From assembly GCA_017557785.1 (NCBI GenBank), contig JAFYYA010000050.1, positions 62,001 to 126,000 of the forward strand: 64,000 nt of DNA, written 5' to 3'. Numbering within the stretch: the first letter of the stretch is position 1; each line of letters opens with the position of its first letter. This DNA is from Salinivirgaceae bacterium (GTDB lineage: Bacteria; Bacteroidota; Bacteroidia; Bacteroidales; SZUA-534). Under the pieces are notes generated by a model. That model was not told where the DNA came from, did no database searches, and was given only the letters and a program-made list of their open reading frames with translations. Positions 51,714 to 61,563 of the stretch are shown piece after piece. The position numbers and the translations under genes were made by a program.

Positions 51714-54700
51714 ATGAGTGATTTAATTAAACCTGCGTTTCTTTTCGAGACAAGTTGGGAAGTTTGCAACAAGGTGGGCGGTATCCACACTGTGATAACT
51801 TCGAAAATGCCGAATGAGTATGCCGCTTATGGCGACAACATCATATTCATCGGCCCCGATTTGGTACGGGAGGACGGCAATCCGGAGTTCATCGAGGATA
51901 AAAGCCTGAAACCCGAATGGAAGGAAGTCGCTGAAAAAGAAGGCCTTCGCCTGAAAATAGGCCGTTGGAACGTGGCTCACAAACCAATGGCGGTGCTGGT
52001 CGATTACACCGTATTCATCCCGTTGAAGGACAAATTGTTCGCTTCGTGGTGGGAGACCTACAAACTCGATTCGATTACGGGCGAGTGGGAGTATATTGAG
52101 TCGGTGCTGTTCGGCTATGCGGCCGGAAAGGTTGTTGAGAGTTACAAGAATTTCTATCTGCCCGATTCGCCGGTTGTGGCGCAGTTCCACGAGTGGCAGA
52201 CGGGTTCGGGTGTGCTTTATCTCGACAGAGCCTGCCCGAAGGTGGCAACCGTGTTCACCACACACGCCACAGTGCTCGGCCGCTCGGTGGCTGGCAACGG
52301 ATTCCCGCTCTACAAGAGTCTGGGCTCGTTCGACCCCGATATCCGCGCACGCGAACTTGGCGTAATGGCCAAACACTCGCTCGAGAAAACCGCCGCTCAA
52401 GTGGCTTCGGTTTACACAACAGTGAGTCAGGTTACGGCCAACGAGTGCAAGGTGCTGCTCAACAATGAGCCCGACGCCGTTACACCTAACGGATTCGCAC
52501 TCAACCATCTGCCGAAAATGGACGCCGACGTGGCCAAAAACGCCCGCAAGAAACTTGCGGAGGTTACAGAGGCTCTGACAGGCAACAAATGCGACGACGA
52601 GACACTATTTGTGGCAATCTCGGGACGCTATGAGTTCAAAAACAAAGGCATCGACATCTTTATCGACGCTCTTGGAAAACTCAACACCCGCAGCGAATAC
52701 AAGCACAATGTTGTGGGCTTCATTCTGGTGCCGAACTTCAACTACGGCCCGCGCAAGTGTGTTGCCGACCGTCTGGCCGACAGCAACGTCCGCATACCCG
52801 ACGAGCGCATCACAACGCACTCGCTCAATCCTGACTACTACGACCCGGTAATGGATAAAACCAATCAGTTGCAACTGACTAACAATCAGGGGCAGCAGGT
52901 GAACGTGGTTCTGGTGCCGGTTTATCTGAACGGCAACGACGGCATTTTCAATATGCCTTACTACGAACTTTTGAGCGGTTTCGACTTGACAGCCTTCCCG
53001 TCGTACTACGAGCCGTGGGGCTACACGCCGCTTGAGAGCATTGCAGTTGGAGTGCCCACAGTAACAACGAGTATGGCCGGATTCGGACAGTGGATGCAGA
53101 AGCGCACAAGCGGCATTGCCGACGGAATTGAGGTTCTGAACCGCACCGAAGACAACTACTGGGAAGTGGTTGACGATTTGGCGGGCATCATCACGAAAGT
53201 GTACAAAATGCCGGCTGCCGACCGCCAAAAACTTCGCCAAAAGGCAAAAGAACAGGCGCAGGAAATCAGTTGGGACAATCTGTTCCACTATTACACCGAA
53301 GCCTACAGCAAGGCTCTGACACTGTCGCTGGCACGTGCCGAAGACCAAACAACGCATATAAACAACAATTTTAATAATAGTCAAAAACTTATGAGTAACG
53401 AACCAATTTGGAAGAAAATGGTTATCCACTCGGACCTTCCCGAAAGGCTGAAAAACCTGGATAATCTTGCAAATAACCTTTGGTGGTGCTGGAACTACGA
53501 GGCAATCGAAATGTTCAAGTACATCGACCCCGAACTGTGGGCGAAAGTGGAGAAGAACCCGATAGCATTGCTGAAGGTTGTCTCGACGGCGCGTCTGGCC
53601 GAACTTGAGAAAGACACCGCCTTCCTGGCAAAATTCGACCGCGTGTCGAAGACGTTTGCCGAATATATGAGCGCATCGCCGCGTAAGGATATGCCGCTTG
53701 TGGGCTACTTCAGTATGGAGTACGGCCTGACCGACAACCTGAAGATTTTCTCGGGTGGTCTGGGTATTCTGGCCGGTGACTATCTGAAAGAGGCGAGCGA
53801 TTCGAATATGCCTATGGTGGGCATCGGATTCCTTTACAAATACGGATATTTCACACAGGAACTGACGGTTTCGGGCGAGCAGCAGGCTAGCCTGGTTCCG
53901 CAGAATATGGATAATCTGCCGATTTCGGCTGTTCTTGACGAGTTCAAACGTCAACTGACAATATCGCTCAATCTGCCGGGTCGTATGGTTAAAGCCCGCA
54001 TTTGGAAGGTTCAGGTTGGCCGTATTCCTTTGTATCTGCTCGACACCGAACATCCTGACAACAGTCCGGAGGATCGCGCTATCACACAACAGTTGTATGG
54101 TGGCGACTGGGAGAACCGTCTGAAACAGGAAATGTTGCTCGGTATGGGCGGTATCAGGGCTCTGAAGGCTATGAACATCAAGCCGAATGTGTTCCACTGC
54201 AACGAGGGACACGCCGCAATGATCAACGTTGAGCGTCTGTCGGACTATGTTCAGCACGAGAATCTGACCTTCAACGAGGCTCTTGAGGCTGTTCGCGCTT
54301 CGTCGCTGTTCACCACACACACACCGGTTCCGGCTGGTCACGACGCCTTCGACCAAAACTTGATTCGCACCTATCTGCGTCCTGTTCCGGAGCGTCTGAA
54401 GATTGATTGGGACACATTTATGAACCTTGGCCTGGCACCCGACGGCAAGTTCTCTATGAGCGTTCTTGCCACCCGCACATCGCAGGAAATGAACGGCGTT
54501 AGTATGTTGCACGGCGAGGTTACAAAAGATATGTTCAAGTATATGTGGCCGGGTTTCTCGACCAACGAGTTGTATATCAACTATGTAACCAACGGTGTTC
54601 ATATGCCGACCTGGGCAGCCAAAGAGTGGCGCCGTCTGTATGAGAGCACCTTCGGCGACGGCTTTATGCAAGACCAATCGAACACCAAATACTGGGAGAA

Positions 54701-55916
54701 GATTTTCGACGTTCAGGACAGCGTTATCTGGGATTTGCGTAACCAACTGCGTAAGAAGTTGATTGACTATGTGAAGGCACGTTTCGAGAAGAGTTCGATT
54801 ATGCGTCACGAGAGCCCGAAATATGTTGTTGAGACTTTGAGCAGACTCAACGAGCACACTCTGACAATCGGCTTCGCACGCCGCTTTGCTACTTACAAGC
54901 GCGCTCACTTGCTCTTCAGCGACATCGACCGTCTGGCAAAGATTGTCAACAATCCTTCTTGCCCGGTACAGTTCCTGTTTGCTGGTAAGGCTCACCCGCA
55001 CGATAAGGCTGGTCAGGACTTGATTAAGAATATTGTTGAGATTTCGCGCCGTCCGGAGTTCGTGGGCAAGATTCTGTTCCTTGAGAACTACGATATGGAC
55101 CTTGCAAAACGCTTGGTTCGCGGTGTCGACGTTTGGTTGAACAACCCGACTCGTCCGTTGGAGGCTAGTGGTACTAGCGGTCAGAAGGCTGAAATGAACG
55201 GCGTTCTGAACTTCAGCGTGCTCGACGGCTGGTGGGTTGAGGGCTACAAAGAGAAGGCCGGCTGGGCTCTTCCGCAGGAGCAGACCTATCAGAACAATCA
55301 GTTCCAAAACGAGTTGGACGCTGCCACAATCTACAGCATCCTGGAGAACGAGATTATCCCGTTGTTCTATCAGCGTAACAACTTCGGCATCCCGACAGAG
55401 TGGGTTCAGTACATCAAACGTTCGATTGCAGGCATCGCACCGCACTTCACAACAAAGCGTATGCTCGACGACTACATCAACAAGTACTACTCGCCGTTGT
55501 ATGCCCGCAGCAGCAAGGTTATTGCCGACAACTTCAAGTTGGCTCGCGAACTGTCGCGCTGGAAGAACAAGATTTACGAGAACTGGGATAAGGTAGAGGT
55601 TGTGTCGGTTGACTTCCCGAGCACACTGAAAACCGAATTCAAGGCTGGTCAGAACTATCACGGCGAAGTGATTGTCGATATCAAAGACCTTGACATCAAC
55701 GACATAGGCGTGGAAATGGTTATTATGGACCAAAACTGCACCAAACTGCTCGAGTGCAAAGAGTTGAAACTCAACAAGCACGTCGATTCAATGGCGTTCT
55801 TTGAAATCGACTTCAAACTCAACCACCCGGGTTCGTACGACTACGGTGTTCGTCTGTTCGCAAAGAATACCGAACTGCCGCACCGTCAGGATGTTCCACT
55901 GCTGCGTTGGGTATAA
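51714..55916 (+). CDS. Fusion of glycogen synthase (GT3-like) and alpha-glucan phosphorylase (GT35)
   Basis: A 1400-residue protein with two enzymes. Residues 1 to about 550 match eukaryote-type glycogen synthase (FETSWEVCNKVGGIHTVI near the start; FPSYYEPWGYTPLESIAVGVPTVTTSMAGF as the donor-binding end). Residues 560-1400 match alpha-glucan phosphorylase: NNLWWCWNYEAIEMF, GYFSMEYGLTDNLKIFSGGLGILAGDYLK, and EASGTSGQKAEMNG with PLP lysine K1158. Synthesis and breakdown of glycogen are thus joined. The linker (about 546-560) is Asn-rich, is coded by AT-rich DNA, and ends at an ATG (53391) that could start a separate phosphorylase. Last gene of the operon, closed by a strong terminator. Confidence 0.9.
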   Translation: MSDLIKPAFLFETSWEVCNKVGGIHTVITSKMPNEYAAYGDNIIFIGPDLVREDGNPEFIEDKSLKPEWKEVAEKEGLRLKIGRWNVAHKPMAVLVDYTVFIPLKDKLFASWWETYKLDSITGEWEYIESVLFGYAAGKVVESYKNFYLPDSPVVAQFHEWQTGSGVLYLDRACPKVATVFTTHATVLGRSVAGNGFPLYKSLGSFDPDIRARELGVMAKHSLEKTAAQVASVYTTVSQVTANECKVLLNNEPDAVTPNGFALNHLPKMDADVAKNARKKLAEVTEALTGNKCDDETLFVAISGRYEFKNKGIDIFIDALGKLNTRSEYKHNVVGFILVPNFNYGPRKCVADRLADSNVRIPDERITTHSLNPDYYDPVMDKTNQLQLTNNQGQQVNVVLVPVYLNGNDGIFNMPYYELLSGFDLTAFPSYYEPWGYTPLESIAVGVPTVTTSMAGFGQWMQKRTSGIADGIEVLNRTEDNYWEVVDDLAGIITKVYKMPAADRQKLRQKAKEQAQEISWDNLFHYYTEAYSKALTLSLARAEDQTTHINNNFNNSQKLMSNEPIWKKMVIHSDLPERLKNLDNLANNLWWCWNYEAIEMFKYIDPELWAKVEKNPIALLKVVSTARLAELEKDTAFLAKFDRVSKTFAEYMSASPRKDMPLVGYFSMEYGLTDNLKIFSGGLGILAGDYLKEASDSNMPMVGIGFLYKYGYFTQELTVSGEQQASLVPQNMDNLPISAVLDEFKRQLTISLNLPGRMVKARIWKVQVGRIPLYLLDTEHPDNSPEDRAITQQLYGGDWENRLKQEMLLGMGGIRALKAMNIKPNVFHCNEGHAAMINVERLSDYVQHENLTFNEALEAVRASSLFTTHTPVPAGHDAFDQNLIRTYLRPVPERLKIDWDTFMNLGLAPDGKFSMSVLATRTSQEMNGVSMLHGEVTKDMFKYMWPGFSTNELYINYVTNGVHMPTWAAKEWRRLYESTFGDGFMQDQSNTKYWEKIFDVQDSVIWDLRNQLRKKLIDYVKARFEKSSIMRHESPKYVVETLSRLNEHTLTIGFARRFATYKRAHLLFSDIDRLAKIVNNPSCPVQFLFAGKAHPHDKAGQDLIKNIVEISRRPEFVGKILFLENYDMDLAKRLVRGVDVWLNNPTRPLEASGTSGQKAEMNGVLNFSVLDGWWVEGYKEKAGWALPQEQTYQNNQFQNELDAATIYSILENEIIPLFYQRNNFGIPTEWVQYIKRSIAGIAPHFTTKRMLDDYINKYYSPLYARSSKVIADNFKLARELSRWKNKIYENWDKVEVVSVDFPSTLKTEFKAGQNYHGEVIVDIKDLDINDIGVEMVIMDQNCTKLLECKELKLNKHVDSMAFFEIDFKLNHPGSYDYGVRLFAKNTELPHRQDVPLLRWV

Positions 55917-55944
55917 TCAATGATTGATTAATTGAATTCAATAG

Positions 55945-55978
55945 AAAACCCCGAAAGGCTGAAGCTTTTCGGGGTTTT
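55945..55978. terminator. Bidirectional terminator between the glycogen operon and clpC
   Basis: A 15-bp stem (AAAACCCCGAAAGGC against GCTTTTCGGGGTTTT, loop TGAA) with Ts on both strands, placed between convergent genes. Confidence 0.92.
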
Positions 55979-56018
55979 AGTTTATCGTTCCGGAATTGGA
56001 ACGGTTTGTTGCGGTGTT

Positions 56019-58586
56019 TTATTCCGTTTTGTCGGTTCCTTCCGTATCGCTTTCCTTGTCTTTGCTGCCGACTTTGAACTCAAGCTTGTCGTTCTTCTTG
56101 TCGAAAGAGCAGGTGATGGTGTCGCCGTTGGCCACTTCAGCCTTCAGAATCACTTCAGCCATCTCGTCTTCAATGTATTTCTGAATGGCGCGTTTCAGCG
56201 GACGGGCGCCGTATTGTGCGTCATAGCCCTTGTCGGCCAACCAATCTTTCGCTTTCGGCGTGATTTTCAGAGTGTAACCCATTTGAGCCACACGCTCGAA
56301 CAAGCCTTTCAACTCAATGTCGATAATCTTGTGGATGTCGTCTTTTGTGAGTTGGTTGAACATTATCACATCATCGATACGGTTCAGGAATTCGGGTGCG
56401 AAGGCGTTCTTCAAAGCCTTCTCTATCACACCTTTAGCCAACTCGTCCGATGAGTTCTGCCTTGCTGTTGTTGAGAATCCGACGCCTGTGCCGAAATCTT
56501 TGAGTTGGCGCGAACCAATGTTCGATGTCATAATGATGATGGTGTTGCGGAAATCGACGCGACGGCCAAGACTGTCGGTCAGGCGGCCTTCGTCGAGCAC
56601 CTGCAGCAGAATGTGGAACACATCAGGGTGAGCCTTCTCAATCTCGTCCAAAAGAACGACAGAGTAGGGCTTACGGCGCACTTTTTCAGTCAGTTGGCCG
56701 CCTTCTTCGTAGCCCACATATCCCGGAGGCGCACCCACAAGGCGCGACACGCTGAATTTTTCCATATACTCGCTCATATCGATGCGGATAAGCGCATCGT
56801 TGCTGTCGAACAGGTATTTCGACAGAACCTTTGCCAATTGCGTTTTTCCCACGCCTGTCGGGCCAAGGAAGATGAACGTGCCGATTGGCTTGTTCGGGTC
56901 TTTCAGTCCGGCGCGGTTGCGCTGTATCGATTTGACAATCTTCGAAATGGCTTCGTCCTGACCAATCACGCTGCCCTTCAGTTCTTCGCCCATTTTCAGC
57001 AGGCGGTTGCCTTCGGTCTGTGCGATTCGCTGAACCGGCACGCCGGTCATCATTGCCACCACTTCGGCCACGTTTTCAGCCGTAACCACTTCGCGGTGCT
57101 TAATCAGGTCGTCTTCCCACTTTTTCTTCTCATTCTCAAGTTGTTCGATAGTCTTTTTCTCGCTGTCGCGATAGTTGGCCGCTTCTTCGAACTTCTGCTG
57201 ACGAACCGACTCGATTTTCTTTCCGCGAATCTCTTCGATTGCTTTTTCGAGATCGGTTATCTTTTTGGGAACGTGGATGTTCGATATGTGAACGCGCGAG
57301 CCTGCTTCGTCAAGAGCGTCGATGGCCTTGTCGGGCAGGTGACGGTCCGATATGTAGCGGGTTGTGAGTTTCACGCAGGCGTCAAGGGCTTCGTCGGAGT
57401 AGGTCACGTTGTGGTGCTCTTCGTAGCGGGCCTTGATGTTGTTCAGAATCTCGCGTGTCTCTTCGGCCGATGTCGGTTCAACCATAACCTTTTGGAAACG
57501 GCGTTCGAGCGCACCGTCCTTCTCAATATATTGGCGATACTCGTCGAGCGTTGTGGCACCGATGCACTGAATCTCGCCGCGAGCGAGAGCAGGTTTTAGC
57601 ATATTGGCTGCATCGAGAGAGCCGCTTGCACCGCCAGCGCCCACAATGGTGTGAATCTCGTCGATGAACAGAATCACGTTCGGGTTGCGCTGTAACTCGT
57701 TCAGAATGGCCTTCATACGCTCTTCAAATTGTCCGCGGTATTTGGTTCCCGCAACAATCGACGCAAGGTCGAGTGTGATGATGCGCTTGCCGAACAGAAT
57801 CCTTGAAACGCGCTTCTGCACAATGCGGATGGCCATTCCTTCGGCAATAGCCGATTTTCCAACGCCAGGTTCGCCAATCAGCACGGGATTGTTCTTTTTG
57901 CGGCGGCTCAAAATCTGCGCAAGTCGCTCAATTTCAGTTTCGCGGCCCACAATCGGGTCCAGGCGGTTCTCTTCGGCGGCCTTTGTCAGGTCGATGCCAA
58001 AGTTGTCGAGCACAGGCGTGTCAGAGTTCGATTTTGGTTGTCCGCCGTCTTTCGGCTGGTTTTTCTTGTGGATGTTCTCGTAAACATCGTCATCATCGTC
58101 GTCGTCATCGTCGAAGATATCCTGCGGCTGCTGGTGAGCTTTGTGTGGCTCTTCGGCAGGACTTGCGATTATCGATTTGATTAACTGGTAGTTAATATCT
58201 TGCTCATTGAGAATGGTGGTTGCCAGACTGCTCTCATCGCGCAGGATTGACAACAGCAGGTGACCAGTGTTTATGGTGTCGCTTTTCATCGAGCGCGCTT
58301 CAAGATAGACGATTGTCAGCGCGTTTTCGGCGGCCTTGAGCAGTGGAATGGCATCGTTGGGTTGTATGGTACTTTGCGGTTGCCGCAACTTGTCTTCAAG
58401 TTCGTGCTTGAGAGCGGGAATGTCAGCGCCAGCGCGGTTCAGCGCGTCGATGGCAATTCCGTCGCCGTCGCGCAGAATGCCCAAAAGCAGATGTTCGGTC
58501 CCGATGCAGTCGTTGTTCAGCCGTACGGCTTCTTCCTTGCTGTAAATCAGAATCTTGTTGATTTTCGGAGAAAATTTCGAATTCAT
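56019..58586 (-). CDS. clpC: ATP-dependent Clp protease ATP-binding subunit ClpC
   Basis: An 855-residue AAA+ unfoldase. Two N-domain repeats (1-145), an acidic linker with nine Asp in a row (near 161-169), first AAA+ module with GEPGVGKS and FIDEIHT, and a short middle domain with a UVR-like EEAANYRDSEKK segment. The second AAA+ module has GPTGVGKT, LLDEIEKAH and GVGF, which fits the ClpP-binding loop and separates it from ClpB. It feeds substrates to ClpP in stress protein quality control. Monocistronic by appearance, convergent with the glycogen operon, divergent from gyrA. Confidence 0.93.
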   Translation of the reverse strand: MNSKFSPKINKILIYSKEEAVRLNNDCIGTEHLLLGILRDGDGIAIDALNRAGADIPALKHELEDKLRQPQSTIQPNDAIPLLKAAENALTIVYLEARSMKSDTINTGHLLLSILRDESSLATTILNEQDINYQLIKSIIASPAEEPHKAHQQPQDIFDDDDDDDDDVYENIHKKNQPKDGGQPKSNSDTPVLDNFGIDLTKAAEENRLDPIVGRETEIERLAQILSRRKKNNPVLIGEPGVGKSAIAEGMAIRIVQKRVSRILFGKRIITLDLASIVAGTKYRGQFEERMKAILNELQRNPNVILFIDEIHTIVGAGGASGSLDAANMLKPALARGEIQCIGATTLDEYRQYIEKDGALERRFQKVMVEPTSAEETREILNNIKARYEEHHNVTYSDEALDACVKLTTRYISDRHLPDKAIDALDEAGSRVHISNIHVPKKITDLEKAIEEIRGKKIESVRQQKFEEAANYRDSEKKTIEQLENEKKKWEDDLIKHREVVTAENVAEVVAMMTGVPVQRIAQTEGNRLLKMGEELKGSVIGQDEAISKIVKSIQRNRAGLKDPNKPIGTFIFLGPTGVGKTQLAKVLSKYLFDSNDALIRIDMSEYMEKFSVSRLVGAPPGYVGYEEGGQLTEKVRRKPYSVVLLDEIEKAHPDVFHILLQVLDEGRLTDSLGRRVDFRNTIIIMTSNIGSRQLKDFGTGVGFSTTARQNSSDELAKGVIEKALKNAFAPEFLNRIDDVIMFNQLTKDDIHKIIDIELKGLFERVAQMGYTLKITPKAKDWLADKGYDAQYGARPLKRAIQKYIEDEMAEVILKAEVANGDTITCSFDKKNDKLEFKVGSKDKESDTEGTDKTE

Positions 58587-58900
58587 ATATTCTAGAAATT
58601 TTTAACAAGGCGAATGTACGGAATTATACAAAAGAAAAGGGCAGAGGAAGGGATTTTTCTTTTCACGGCGGATGGTGAATTGTAATGTTGTGATGGTTAG
58701 ACGTTTAGGTTGCCTAAAACTGAACATCTGACACCTGATTATCAATACTTAAAACCTGAAACAAAAATATCAACAATCGCGCCGTTTTTCTGTTGATAAA
58801 ACATCGTTTTTGAAGCGCGTTTAAGGCGGTTGGTTGGCTTGAAAATTGTACTTTTAGGCACTTGAAAAATTAGACGAAATTATCAAAATTGTTAATATAA
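58587..58900. other. Divergent promoter region between clpC and gyrA
   Basis: 314 bases without a gene. For gyrA, TACTTTTA at 58849-58856 is a near match to the -7 box. For clpC on the minus strand TACATTCG (58618-58611) is a one-mismatch box. No CIRCE-like or other repressor operator was recognised. The middle part (58719-58762) is a period-7 repeat tract. Confidence 0.4.
58719..58762. repeat. Degenerate 7-bp tandem repeat tract (ACCTGAA type)
   Basis: Six heptamers in phase (ACTGAAC, ATCTGAC, ACCTGAT and variants) in the clpC-gyrA divergent region. The only tract in the window that is not next to a stop codon or a start codon. Confidence 0.7.
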
Positions 58901-61417
58901 ATGATTGACGGACAAAGAATTATTAAAATCAATATCGAAGAGGAGATGAAATCTTCGTATATTGATTATTCAATGTCGGTGATTGTGGCACGTGCCCTTC
59001 CCGACGTGCGCGACGGACTCAAACCTGTTCACCGTAGGGTGCTCTTCGGTATGAACGGTTTGGGCAATACATCGAGTGCACCATATAAAAAATCGGCCAG
59101 AATCGTAGGTGAGGTGATGGGTAAGTTCCACCCGCACGGCGATTCATCAATCTACGGCACGCTTGTGCGTATGGCGCAGAATTGGGCTATGCGATACACG
59201 CTGGTTGATGGCCAGGGCAACTTCGGCTCAATCGATGGTGACAACCCTGCAGCCATGCGTTACACCGAGGCGCGTATGACGAAGATTTCGGAAGAGATTC
59301 TTGCTGATATCGACAAAGATACGGTGGATATGACGATGAACTTCGACGAGACTATTCCCGAGCCAACCGTCATGCCAACCAAAATTCCTAACCTGCTTGT
59401 CAACGGTGCGTCGGGTATTGCTGTGGGTATGGCCACTAACATGCCGACACACAACCTTGGCGAGGTGGTTGACGGCTTGTGCGCTACTATCGACAATCCT
59501 GAAATCACAGTCGATGAGTTGCTGCACTTCATTAAAGGCCCCGATTTCCCGACAGGCGGCATAATCTATGGTTTCCAGGGAATACGCGACGCCTACGAGA
59601 CTGGTCGCGGCCGCATTGTTCTGCGTGGCAAGGCCGAGATTGAGAGCGCCGAGAACGGAAAATCACGCATTGTGATTACTGAGATTCCGTACAACGTGAA
59701 CAAGGCCGAAATGATTAAGCACACGGCCGATTTGGTTAAGGAAGGCAAGATAGATGGTATCACCAATCTGAACGATGAATCAGACCGCGAGGGTATGCGC
59801 ATTGTTTACGATTTGCGTAAAGATGTTGTTCCGTCGGTGGTTCTCAATAAGTTATACAAATTCACCGAGTTGCAGTCGTCGTTCAGCGTGAACAACGTTG
59901 CATTGGTGGATGGGCGTCCTTACACGCTCACACTCAAAGAGTTGCTCTCTCACTTCATCGACCACCGCCACGACGTGGTTGTACGTCGCACGAAATTCGA
60001 CCTTCGCAAGGCAGAGGAACGCGCCCATATACTTGAGGGATTGATAATTGCTGTTGATAATATCGATGAAGTTATTGCCATTATCCGTGCATCGAAAAAT
60101 GCCGATGAAGCGCGTCAAAGCTTGATGAACAGATTCGGCTTGACCGAGATTCAGGCCAATGCCATTGTTGAAATGAGGTTGCGCCAACTCACAGGACTGG
60201 AGCAAGAGAAGCTGCGTGCCGAGTACGAGAATATCTGCAAACTGATTGAGCACTTGAAAGCCTTGTTAGAGAGCCGCGAACTGCGTATGCAACTCATCAA
60301 GGACGAACTCATCGAAATGAAGCAGAAATACGGCGACGCACGCCGCACCGAGATTGTTCCCGACGAGGGCGAGTTCAATCCAGAAGATTTCTATGCCGAC
60401 GAGGACGTGATTATCACCATATCGCACCTGGGCTACATCAAACGCACTGCTTTGAGCGAGTTCAAGACTCAAGGCCGCGGCGGCATCGGCTCAAAGGGCA
60501 GCAACACCCGCGACGAGGATTTCATCGAACACATGTACAACGCCAATATGCACAGCACAATGCTCTTCTTCACACAGATGGGCCGCTGCTTCTGGCTCAA
60601 GGTCTATGAGATTCCCGAAGGCACACGCACATCGAAAGGCCGCGCCATTCAGAACCTTCTGCAAATCGACCCGAACGACCGTGTGATGGCATATATTAAT
60701 GTGAAGACGCTCACTGACGCCGAATACATCCAGAACCATTTCATCATGCTTATTTCGAAACAAGGCATTGTGAAGAAGACCAATCTGGAATCCTACTCGC
60801 GTCCGCGTCAGAACGGTGTGAACGCCATCAATATCCGTGAAGACGACCAACTGCTGGCCGCAGCGCTCACCGATGGCAAGAACGAGATTATTCTTGGTGT
60901 GAAGAGCGGCAAGGCTGTACGCTTCAACGAGCAGGATGTCCGGCCGATGGGCCGCACAGCCACTGGCGTCAAGGGCGTAACGCTCGAAAACGGCGACGAG
61001 GTTGTGGGCGTTGTGAACGTGGGCGAGGAGAAGCAGGATATTCTGGTTGTATCGGAAAACGGCTTCGGCAAACGTTCCGACCTTGACGACTACCGCATCA
61101 CCAAACGTGGCGCGAAGGGCGTTAAGACTCTCAATATCACCGACAAGACTGGCGACATGGTAGCCATCATGGGTGTGGTTGACGACGAGGACCTGATGAT
61201 TATCACCAAAAACGGTCTGACTATCCGCCAGACGGTGGCCGAACTGCGTGTGATGGGCCGCGCCACACAGGGCGTCAAACTCATCAAACTGCGCGCCAAC
61301 GACGCCATTGCAGCCGTTGAAGTGGTTCCGCACCAAGACGAGGAAGAAGCCCCCGCCGAAGGAGAGCAAACCGAAGGACAGACTGACGGTCAAGCCGAAA
61401 ACCAGGCCGACGAATAA
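58901..61417 (+). CDS. gyrA: DNA gyrase subunit A
   Basis: An 838-residue type IIA topoisomerase subunit. The breakage-reunion domain has the catalytic Tyr121 in [10 protein letters not shown] and the quinolone-pocket segment [17 protein letters not shown]. The C-terminal beta-pinwheel has a GyrA-box-like QGRGGIG, which supports gyrase rather than topoisomerase IV. A short acidic Glu/Gln tail ends it. The position corresponding to E. coli Ser83 is Ser82 and that of Asp87 is Gly86. It introduces negative supercoils together with GyrB, which is not in the window. Confidence 0.96.
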   Translation: MIDGQRIIKINIEEEMKSSYIDYSMSVIVARALPDVRDGLKPVHRRVLFGMNGLGNTSSAPYKKSARIVGEVMGKFHPHGDSSIYGTLVRMAQNWAMRYTLVDGQGNFGSIDGDNPAAMRYTEARMTKISEEILADIDKDTVDMTMNFDETIPEPTVMPTKIPNLLVNGASGIAVGMATNMPTHNLGEVVDGLCATIDNPEITVDELLHFIKGPDFPTGGIIYGFQGIRDAYETGRGRIVLRGKAEIESAENGKSRIVITEIPYNVNKAEMIKHTADLVKEGKIDGITNLNDESDREGMRIVYDLRKDVVPSVVLNKLYKFTELQSSFSVNNVALVDGRPYTLTLKELLSHFIDHRHDVVVRRTKFDLRKAEERAHILEGLIIAVDNIDEVIAIIRASKNADEARQSLMNRFGLTEIQANAIVEMRLRQLTGLEQEKLRAEYENICKLIEHLKALLESRELRMQLIKDELIEMKQKYGDARRTEIVPDEGEFNPEDFYADEDVIITISHLGYIKRTALSEFKTQGRGGIGSKGSNTRDEDFIEHMYNANMHSTMLFFTQMGRCFWLKVYEIPEGTRTSKGRAIQNLLQIDPNDRVMAYINVKTLTDAEYIQNHFIMLISKQGIVKKTNLESYSRPRQNGVNAINIREDDQLLAAALTDGKNEIILGVKSGKAVRFNEQDVRPMGRTATGVKGVTLENGDEVVGVVNVGEEKQDILVVSENGFGKRSDLDDYRITKRGAKGVKTLNITDKTGDMVAIMGVVDDEDLMIITKNGLTIRQTVAELRVMGRATQGVKLIKLRANDAIAAVEVVPHQDEEEAPAEGEQTEGQTDGQAENQADE

Positions 61418-61441
61418 CATCGCGAAAAGCATAAAAATGAG

Positions 61442-61470
61442 AACGGGTAGGGCGACTTACCCGTTTTTTT
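61442..61470 (+). terminator. Rho-independent terminator after gyrA
   Basis: AACGGGTA (61442-61449) pairs with TACCCGTT (61458-61465), an 8-base loop, followed by Ts. Confidence 0.9.
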
Positions 61471-61503
61471 ATGGATAATATCGGATTTTTGGTGAATAAA
61501 ATG

Positions 61504-61533
61504 TTTCAACTATTAAAGTAAGGACTATATTTG
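61504..61533 (+). promoter_or_regulatory. Predicted promoter of the TPR protein gene
   Basis: TTTC at 61504-61507 and TATATTTG at 61526-61533 (full TAnnTTTG match), 18 bases apart. The ATG is 30 bases downstream. Confidence 0.6.
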
Positions 61534-61563
61534 TACCATTAAGAACTAACAAAAACATAGTAT

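Noticed and set aside
52605-55781. A 1058-codon open frame antisense to the synthase/phosphorylase fusion gene
   Set aside because: It is a mirror of a long gene with strong third-position bias. Its protein shows no domain, and the plus-strand frame matches well-known enzymes throughout.
58901-61417. Gly86 of GyrA at the place of E. coli Asp87, considered as a quinolone-resistance mutation
   Set aside because: Ser82 (E. coli Ser83) is retained and the natural residue of this lineage at that place is unknown to me. One sequence cannot show acquired resistance.
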